A DNA stretch of 19,702 bases from Helicobacteraceae bacterium (GTDB lineage Bacteria; Campylobacterota; Campylobacteria; Campylobacterales; Helicobacteraceae), in contig CAAGLK010000057.1 of assembly GCA_900770765.1 (NCBI GenBank), forward strand, positions 1-19,702. The letters are read 5' to 3'. A program made the translations under genes and the position numbers. The notes under the pieces are model-generated. The model did no database searches, was not told the origin of the DNA, and saw only the letters and a program-made list of their open reading frames with translations. Below are positions 14,640-19,702 of the stretch, piece after piece (within the stretch, counting starts at the first letter, position 1; each line of letters starts with the position of its first letter).

Positions 14640-14796
14640 TAAATTTTTTAAAATACAATATGTTTTTTAAAAAATTTTATATTTTTTTGTGAAATTTTTG
14701 CGGAATCTTAAAATATTTTTAAGGCTAATTTTTGCAAGTATTTTGTAAAATTTTATTAAGTTTATACAAAATTTATTTTAATTTTTGGGGTGCGTT

Positions 14797-16008
14797 GTGG
14801 AAGAAATCATTGATAATTTAAATTTATATATTGTTATTGTTGGCGTTATTTTATTTGTTAGTGCTTTTGCTAGTAAGGTTTCTGAAAAAATAGGGCTGCC
14901 TTTATTGCTTGTGTTTTTAGGTATTGGTATGTTTTTAGGAAGTGAGGGGGTTGTTGGGCTATATTTTGATAACGCACTTTTAGCACAAACCGTGGGTTCT
15001 ATCGCACTTATTTTTATCCTTTATGGTGGTGGGCTTGATACGCATTGGGGAGAGATAAGGAAAATTGTAGGAAGTGGGATTGTTTTAGCCACACTTGGGG
15101 TAATTTTGACTGCTTTGGTGTTGGCAGGGTTTATTTATATGTTATGGAAAGTGTCTTTTTTAGAAGCCTTGCTTTTAGGCTCAATCGTAAGCTCTACTGA
15201 TGCGGCAGCTGTTTTTATGATTCTGCGTTCGCAAAAAATAGGGTTAAAAAACAATATAAAACCGCTTTTGGAGCTAGAATCTGGCAGTAACGACCCTATG
15301 GCGATTTTTTTAACAATTACCGTTTTACAGCTTTTAGTGTTACCTAGTGTGCCTTCTATTGGCACTCTTTTAGTGCAGTTTGTGGGGCAGTTTGCAATAG
15401 GTGGGGCTGTGGGGCTATTGTGTGGATATTTGTTCCCTAAGATTTGTAATAGGATTAATATCTCACAAGGTGGCTTGTATCCGCTTATTAGTATGTCGTG
15501 GATGTTTATTATTTTTGGCATTTCGGCTTTGCTTGGCGGAAATGGGTATTTAAGCATTTATTTAGCTGGAATCCTTACAAATAAATTTTCATTTCCTTAT
15601 AAATCTCATATTATCGCATTTCACGATGCGATTGCGTGGATGATGCAAATTGTCGTGTTTTTAGTGCTTGGGCTATTAGTTTTTCCATCGCAGTTAAAGG
15701 AAGTTGCGATTCCTGCGTTGATTCTTGTGGCGGTGCTTATGTTTATTGCTAGACCGCTTGGTGTTTTTGCGTCTTTAGCTAATACAAAATACACTAGAAA
15801 TGAGAAATTATTTATCTCTTGGGTTGGGCTTCGTGGTGCTGTTCCTATTATTTTAGCTACTTATCCTTTTATTTATAAATTAGAAAACGCACAGCTTATT
15901 TTTAATGTAGTGTTTTTTATGGTTTTTATTTCTGTGTTGGTGCAGGGGACTACGCTAGGTTTGAGTGCTAGAATCTTAGGCGTTGTTGATGATAAAAAGC
16001 CTTCTTAA
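14797..16008 (+). CDS. NhaP-type (CPA1) cation/proton antiporter
   Basis: An inner-membrane antiporter of 403 aa with about 12 hydrophobic segments, related to NhaP/NhaP2 K+ or Na+/H+ exchangers. Conserved pieces are LPLLLVFLGIGMFLGSEG near the N-terminus, SIVSSTDAAAVFMIL (about 129-143) and LESGSNDPMAIFLT (about 160-173), where the Asn-Asp pair forms the ion site of the CPA1 family. SWVGLRGAVPIILATYPF near the end is also typical. It lacks the C-terminal RCK/CorC-type regulatory domains found in E. coli NhaP2 (about 580 aa), so it is the membrane core alone. I chose GTG at 14797 with GGGG 6 nt upstream over the in-frame TTG at 14785, which lacks a ribosome binding site. The transported ion cannot be told. 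Confidence 0.87.
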   Translation: MEEIIDNLNLYIVIVGVILFVSAFASKVSEKIGLPLLLVFLGIGMFLGSEGVVGLYFDNALLAQTVGSIALIFILYGGGLDTHWGEIRKIVGSGIVLATLGVILTALVLAGFIYMLWKVSFLEALLLGSIVSSTDAAAVFMILRSQKIGLKNNIKPLLELESGSNDPMAIFLTITVLQLLVLPSVPSIGTLLVQFVGQFAIGGAVGLLCGYLFPKICNRINISQGGLYPLISMSWMFIIFGISALLGGNGYLSIYLAGILTNKFSFPYKSHIIAFHDAIAWMMQIVVFLVLGLLVFPSQLKEVAIPALILVAVLMFIARPLGVFASLANTKYTRNEKLFISWVGLRGAVPIILATYPFIYKLENAQLIFNVVFFMVFISVLVQGTTLGLSARILGVVDDKKPS

Positions 16009-16013
16009 GGATT

Positions 16014-16844
16014 CTAATTAAAGTTAAATTCACTAGGAGCAGGACAGCTAAAATCATAGCCTAAAAGCGAGATTTGCTCTGCGTGAAGTAGAATCCTTTT
16101 TGACTCTTTTGTCCCATAAAGCATATCGCCTATAATCGGGTGTTTTATATGTGCTAGATGAACTCTTATTTGATGAGTTTTTCCTGTTTTTATCTCTGCT
16201 TCCACCTTTGTTTTTTTGCCGCAAATTTCAAGCGGTTTTATAATGCTTATCGCCTTTTGCCCTTCGCCATTTTTACTAACGCTTACTTTTGCAAATCTGC
16301 CCTTTTTTATTAGAAGTGGCACACTAACTTCGCATTCTTCTTCTAAGATTCCATCTACAATAGCTATATATTTTTTATAAACTTGTAAATTTTTAAAAGC
16401 CTCTTTTGCCTTTATATGAAACTCGCTATTTTCTTTAACTAAAAGTAAGATTCCGCTTGTTTCTTTATCTAAGCGATGCAGAAGCGTCCATTGTGGATAG
16501 GATTTTGCCACTTCTTCGCTTGTTAAAAAGGCTGGTTTGTTTAGGGCTAAAATATTAGAATCTCTAAAAATTTCTATAACTTTAGCTGGTTTGTCAATAA
16601 TGAATTTTACATTTGGCGATAAAAGTCCTCTTGCGATTTTAATTTTTTTACCACATACGCTAACTAGTCCCATATCTATTAAGTCTTTTGCTTCATTATT
16701 TGAAATATTTTCTTGCAAGGCTAGGAGTTTATAGGCCTTTTGAGCGTCTTTTGGGATTTTTGTGGTGGAATCTTGGTGCGCTTTTTTTGTATTTTTTGTA
16801 TTTTTTGCGTTTTTTATCGGCTTTTTTAAATTATGTGGTTTCAT
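16014..16844 (-). CDS. RluA/RluD-family 23S rRNA pseudouridine synthase
   Basis: An RNA pseudouridine synthase of 276 aa. After a lysine-rich N-terminal tail (1-32) comes an S4-like RNA-binding segment (about 36-84: KAYKLLALQENISNNEAKDLIDMG and onward in that style). The catalytic domain carries LLHRLDKETSGILLL with Asp126 as the catalytic residue, KKYIAIVDG, and RVHLAHIKHPIIGDMLYG. The family includes RluA, RluC and RluD; the exact uridine cannot be assigned from sequence. The tail is encoded by a run of 9-bp repeats. ATG has AAGGGG upstream and lies 2 nt after waaA, so it closes the nif3 operon. Its stop faces the antiporter stop across 5 bp. Confidence 0.9.
   Translation of the reverse strand: MKPHNLKKPIKNAKNTKNTKKAHQDSTTKIPKDAQKAYKLLALQENISNNEAKDLIDMGLVSVCGKKIKIARGLLSPNVKFIIDKPAKVIEIFRDSNILALNKPAFLTSEEVAKSYPQWTLLHRLDKETSGILLLVKENSEFHIKAKEAFKNLQVYKKYIAIVDGILEEECEVSVPLLIKKGRFAKVSVSKNGEGQKAISIIKPLEICGKKTKVEAEIKTGKTHQIRVHLAHIKHPIIGDMLYGTKESKRILLHAEQISLLGYDFSCPAPSEFNFN
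16783..16818. repeat. 9-bp tandem repeats in pseudouridine synthase tail
   Basis: Four 9-base units: TTTTTTGTA twice, then TTTTTTGCG and TTTTTTATC. On the coding strand they give Lys-Asn-Thr, Lys-Asn-Thr and Lys-Asn-Ala triplets. Because the unit is three codons, slippage would change the tail length without breaking the frame. Confidence 0.75.
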
Positions 16845-16846
16845 TT

Positions 16847-18070
16847 TTACCCCTTTAATGTGTTTATGAAAGTGCGTAAATTTAGCGTTTTTGTGATTTT
16901 TGTTTGTGGTAAATCTTGTAATAAAACATTATTTAATTGTGAAATATCACACAAAATATAGCCACTAATTGCGGAAAATAGGGCGGTTTGATTAAAAATA
17001 AATTTTCCGCTTATTAGCTTTGTTTTAAAAAATGCTGGCTCAATTGGGTTGTGTCCGCCGATTTTATCTATAAAGCTGCCGCCTAAAATTACGCCACTTG
17101 CTATTGCGTATAAATTACATAATTCACCTAGCGAGTCTAAGAGAATAAAGGCGGAATCTTTGGATTCTAATGCTGGTTGGATTCCGCTTTGCGATGTTTT
17201 TAAAAGGCTTTGGAAGCCATGTTTTTTTAAGATTCCATTAAGTGCGGATTCTACTTGTAAGAATCTCTCTGGGTGGCGTGGGGCGAAAATAAATTTTGCA
17301 TTTTTAAGGTTGGAATCCTTGTTTTTTAATGCTTTTAAAATCTCTTGTAAAATTAGCTCTTCTTCGCTAATTCCTTGCTTTTCATGTGTGCTTGCAATTA
17401 TCCATAAAGGCGAGTTTGTGGTGTAGCGTGTGCTTATAGTTGGAATCTTATCTAATTTTAAATTACCAAGTATAGTTATATTTTTTGCTCCTAATTTTTC
17501 TAATCTTTCTTTATCGTCCTTGCTTTGTGCAAAAACTTGCAAAATATATTTAAATAAATGCTTGTAGAAAAAGCGGAATCTTAAATATTTTTTAAAAGAG
17601 CGAGTTGAGATTCTAGCATTTAGACTAAAGGTTTTACCGCCTTTTGCTAAAACACATACAAGCGGCATAAGCCACAATTCAGCTTCTAAAAGCGTGAGTG
17701 TTAGAATCTTTTTCCCCCTTAGCCAAAGCGGAATAAATGATTCAAAAGGTAAATATCTAATGGTGCAGTGCGGATATAGCTTTAAGGCTTGATTGTAGCC
17801 TGTTTTTGTCGTGGTGGTAAGTAGAATCTTTGTGTTAGAATTTAACTCTTTTTCTAAGGCTTCAATAACGCCTACAAGGGAGCTTATCTCTCCAAAAGAG
17901 CAAGCGTGAAACCAATGATATTTAAAGCTAGATTCTAAAGGAGTTGGCATAAAAAAACGGAATCTTAAAGAATTTTTATATTTTTGTTTAAAACTTAAAA
18001 TAAATAAAAAAGGCAACGCACAAAAGTGCGCGATGCACATAAGTAGATAATAAATCGCAGTTTTCGCCAT
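16847..18070 (-). CDS. waaA: 3-deoxy-D-manno-octulosonic acid (Kdo) transferase
   Basis: WaaA (KdtA) adds Kdo from CMP-Kdo to the lipid A precursor at the cytoplasmic face of the inner membrane, starting the LPS core. The 407-aa protein has an N-terminal membrane anchor (about 5-27), then WFHACSFGEISSL, where Glu61 matches the conserved base of the family. LLEAELWLMPL, NARISTRSF and FAQSKDDKERLEKLGAKNI follow in the expected order. The C-terminal nucleotide-binding half has FAPRHPERF, LGGSFIDKIGGHNPIEPAFF and ends with LKG. It is a little shorter than the E. coli enzyme (425 aa). The ATG is 3 nt beyond the flgZ stop. Whether it adds one or two Kdo units cannot be read from sequence. Confidence 0.95.
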   Translation of the reverse strand: MAKTAIYYLLMCIAHFCALPFLFILSFKQKYKNSLRFRFFMPTPLESSFKYHWFHACSFGEISSLVGVIEALEKELNSNTKILLTTTTKTGYNQALKLYPHCTIRYLPFESFIPLWLRGKKILTLTLLEAELWLMPLVCVLAKGGKTFSLNARISTRSFKKYLRFRFFYKHLFKYILQVFAQSKDDKERLEKLGAKNITILGNLKLDKIPTISTRYTTNSPLWIIASTHEKQGISEEELILQEILKALKNKDSNLKNAKFIFAPRHPERFLQVESALNGILKKHGFQSLLKTSQSGIQPALESKDSAFILLDSLGELCNLYAIASGVILGGSFIDKIGGHNPIEPAFFKTKLISGKFIFNQTALFSAISGYILCDISQLNNVLLQDLPQTKITKTLNLRTFINTLKG

Positions 18071-18073
18071 TAA

Positions 18074-18787
18074 CTAGGCATTTTCTTCTTGATTAAAAAG
18101 AATCCTGCCGCAATGTGGGCAAGTGATAATATCATCAGAGCGGATTACATCTGAATAAATTTTGTCATTTAAGCGGATAAAGCACCCACCGCATGCTTGG
18201 CGAGTTATCGCAACAACGCTTGTATTTTTCGCCCATTTTCGCACTTTTTCGTAAAATGAAATGATTTTTTGGTCCATTTTGCTAACTAGCTCTTCTTTTT
18301 GCGTGAAAACCTTTTTTTGCTCTTCTTTTACTTTTTGAACTTCTATTTCCACTTTTTCACTTATTGATTTTTCTTCCTCTTTTAACTCTTTTATTTGTTT
18401 TTTTATGGATTCTATGGATTCTTGCTTATTTGTAATAATTGCGTTTAATCTAGCAATTTCCTCATTTGCAAAAGTGATTTGCTCTTTTGCAAGCTCTTCT
18501 TCTAAGCTTAGCGCTTTACTTTCTTTTTCTGTTTTAATTAGCTTTGTTTTATTTGCTATTTCTTCGAGTTTTTTAGATAAATCTGCTAGGTGATTTTCGT
18601 TTTTTTGCACTGATAGGCTTATATCTTTAGAAGTGTTTTCTAGTGTTTCGGCTTCTTTTTGTAGTTTTTCTTCTTTGTTTAAAATAGCTGTTAGCTCCTT
18701 TTTCGCTTCTAAAATGCGAGGCTCAAAAGAGTCAATTTCTTTGTCTAAATTTGCAATGTCGATTAGCTGCTGTAAATGTTTATTCAT
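18074..18787 (-). CDS. flgZ: Coiled-coil zinc-ribbon protein (FlgZ/HP0958-like)
   Basis: A 237-aa protein with a long, nearly unbroken coiled coil (about 12-185, rich in Lys and Glu) and a C-terminal zinc ribbon with Cys199/Cys202 (ACGGC) and Cys223/Cys226 (CPHCG). This is the architecture of H. pylori HP0958, reported as a chaperone of sigma-54 (RpoN) and a binder of flaA mRNA needed for flagella. The gene order nif3-flgZ-waaA-pseudouridine synthase is the one I recall for HP0959-HP0956, supporting orthology. The basic RKWAKNTSVVAI segment before the first cysteine pair may help bind RNA. Predicted cytoplasmic, with no signal peptide. It sits 13 nt after nif3. Confidence 0.88.
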   Translation of the reverse strand: MNKHLQQLIDIANLDKEIDSFEPRILEAKKELTAILNKEEKLQKEAETLENTSKDISLSVQKNENHLADLSKKLEEIANKTKLIKTEKESKALSLEEELAKEQITFANEEIARLNAIITNKQESIESIKKQIKELKEEEKSISEKVEIEVQKVKEEQKKVFTQKEELVSKMDQKIISFYEKVRKWAKNTSVVAITRQACGGCFIRLNDKIYSDVIRSDDIITCPHCGRILFNQEENA

Positions 18788-18800
18788 ATTTGCTCCAAAA

Positions 18801-19529
18801 CTAAATAAAGATAAAAGGATTTTGTGAAGGCAAAATTATAGCCTTATAGCCAACATTTGTCAAAAATGGCAATAAAATTTTGCCAAAATAAGATTCCAAC
18901 TCATAATGCCCACAATCAATTAGCGAGATTCCAACGCTTAGGGCTTCCATCGCATCATGATATTTAACATCGCCTGTTATTAAGCAGTCAATATTTTTTA
19001 GATTTTTTATAAAACTTGCGCCACTTCCTGTTACTAAGGCTATGTTTTTACACTCTTCTTTTGCTTTTGTCGCTTTTAGGATTCTAGCATTAAAGGAGTT
19101 TTTGCAATGCTTACAAAGTGCTTCAAAGCTAGAATCCCACGCAAAGTTCATTATAAAATCATCTTGGCTAAAATGCGGAATCCTTAGAATCTCTTTTACT
19201 ACAAATTCCCCAAAATGTGTTTTATCAAAGTTTGTATGTATAGCAATTAAGCTAATATTTTTTTTAAGCGCAATTTCTAATAAATTTGCTGGATAAGAAT
19301 CAAAATTAAGATTTTTTAAAGGTGAAAAAATCAAAGGATGATGCGTAATTAGCACGGAATTTTCATCCATATTTTCTAAATTTTCCTTTGTCGCTTCTAG
19401 GCTTAAATAAATATTATTAAACTCTCTATTTTCACTCCCAAGCAATAAGCCACAATTATCCCAAGATTCTTGCAAAGAAAACGCACTAAAAGAGTCTAAG
19501 AATCTTAAAAGCGTAGATATTTTATTCAC
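18801..19529 (-). CDS. Nif3-like dinuclear metal-centre protein
   Basis: A Nif3/YbgI/DUF34 family protein, 242 aa from the chosen start. The family forms hexameric toroids with a two-metal site, and its physiological reaction is unsettled (sometimes listed as GTP cyclohydrolase I type 2). Metal ligands are visible: His63-His64 in VLITHHPLIFSP, His98 in AIHTNFDKTHFGE, and His208/Glu210 in DCGHYELES. The opening FSLQESWDNCGLLLGS is the family signature. I chose GTG at 19529, with AAAGG 6 nt upstream, rather than the in-frame ATG at 19571, which has no ribosome binding site and adds 14 lysine-rich residues not expected in the family. It heads the operon leading to flgZ, waaA and the pseudouridine synthase. 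Confidence 0.88.
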   Translation of the reverse strand: MNKISTLLRFLDSFSAFSLQESWDNCGLLLGSENREFNNIYLSLEATKENLENMDENSVLITHHPLIFSPLKNLNFDSYPANLLEIALKKNISLIAIHTNFDKTHFGEFVVKEILRIPHFSQDDFIMNFAWDSSFEALCKHCKNSFNARILKATKAKEECKNIALVTGSGASFIKNLKNIDCLITGDVKYHDAMEALSVGISLIDCGHYELESYFGKILLPFLTNVGYKAIILPSQNPFIFI

Positions 19530-19614
19530 ATTTTTCCTTTTTAAATATTTTAATATAGTAATTATATCCATTTAAGCTAAAGCTCATCATGGTAAGGTGT
19601 GGTTTTGCTATATG

Positions 19615-19702
19615 TTACAACTTAGAATCCAAAATGCTTTTATTATAATCTAGCATTAGCTCTTGCTTTTTAGTGTCGTATTTTATATTTTTGTGATTTT
19701 CA
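19615..19702 (-). CDS. 3' end of an unrecognised gene (partial)
   Basis: The only minus-strand frame that stays open from the window edge: 28 codons ending in TAA at 19615. The visible tail is hydrophilic and lysine-rich (YDTKKQELMLDYNKSILDSK). I do not recognise a family from so short a piece. In H. pylori I recall glyQ next to nif3, but this tail does not look like GlyQ. It may be a chance open stretch. Confidence 0.4.
   Translation of the reverse strand, partial: ENHKNIKYDTKKQELMLDYNKSILDSKL
19642..19647 (-). promoter_or_regulatory. Possible -10 box for the nif3-flgZ-waaA operon
   Basis: TATAAT on the minus strand, preceded by TGCTAGAT, about 113 nt before the nif3 GTG. It would lie inside the 3' end of the reading frame at 19615-19702, so either the promoter is embedded in that gene or one of the two calls is wrong. 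The 85-nt gap before nif3 is longer than any other joint in this operon, which favours a new transcription start. Confidence 0.3.

Noticed and set aside
14785..14796. TTG at 14785 as the antiporter start
   Set aside because: It has no ribosome binding site; the GGGG just downstream is well placed for GTG at 14797.
14597..14796. A methionine- or SAM-sensing riboswitch or T-box before metE
   Set aside because: The leader is only about 30 nt from the predicted start, with a single 8-bp hairpin and none of the conserved cores.
19530..19571. Upstream ATG at 19571 as the start of the Nif3 protein
   Set aside because: No ribosome binding site precedes it, whereas GTG at 19529 has AAAGG at ideal spacing and gives the family's usual N-terminus.
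1..19702. Mobile elements, CRISPR arrays, toxin-antitoxin or restriction systems, tRNA or rRNA genes
   Set aside because: I looked for transposase or integrase motifs, terminal repeats, regularly spaced repeats and cloverleaf-like sequence and found none; the region looks like core chromosome.

Overview
The window is a contig end from a low-GC, gene-dense Campylobacterota genome, most likely a Helicobacter (enterohepatic type) or close relative. The evidence is the AT-rich sequence, many GTG/TTG starts, and gene neighbourhoods I recall from Helicobacter and Campylobacter: panD-ybaB, ybaB-PDZ protein-ispA, and nif3-flgZ-waaA-pseudouridine synthase. MetE is present, which H. pylori lacks. The first 13 bases are not genomic: they match the end of the Illumina TruSeq adapter and cut the first gene.

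Left arm (14-5368, minus strand): one tightly packed probable operon, read right to left: panD, ybaB/ebfC, a PflC-like PDZ protein, ispA, surE, tcdA, an overlooked 55-residue highly acidic protein, aguB, and the start of a SAM methyltransferase cut by the adapter. Most joints overlap or are under 15 nt. Functions are mixed: pantothenate, isoprenoid and putrescine synthesis, tRNA modification, nucleotide turnover and probably flagellar motor structure.

Centre-left (5488-10056, plus strand): a complete tripartite exporter. It has a TolC/NodT-type outer-membrane lipoprotein, a MacA-type adaptor, and a MacB transporter split into separate ATPase and permease genes. A 16-bp palindrome and a hairpin with T-run lie at its end, inside and beside the convergent ogt.

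Centre (10073-14596): dnaJ-ogt (minus), then recR (plus) and metE (minus). The recR and metE stop codons overlap. recR and metE each carry an 8-bp inverted repeat over their ribosome binding site.

Right arm: a plus-strand NhaP-type cation/proton antiporter (14797-16008), then a minus-strand operon of nif3, flgZ, waaA and an RluA/RluD-family pseudouridine synthase (16014-19529). The last bases (19615-19702) hold the 3' end of an unrecognised minus-strand reading frame.

No mobile element, CRISPR array, rRNA or tRNA is visible, and no gene-free stretch exceeds about 200 bases. Most of the window is conserved housekeeping sequence. The points most worth a second look are the adapter, the missed acidic gene, the terminator-like hairpin inside the end of ogt, the inverted repeats over the recR and metE ribosome binding sites, and the strong excess of GAATC/GATTC words.
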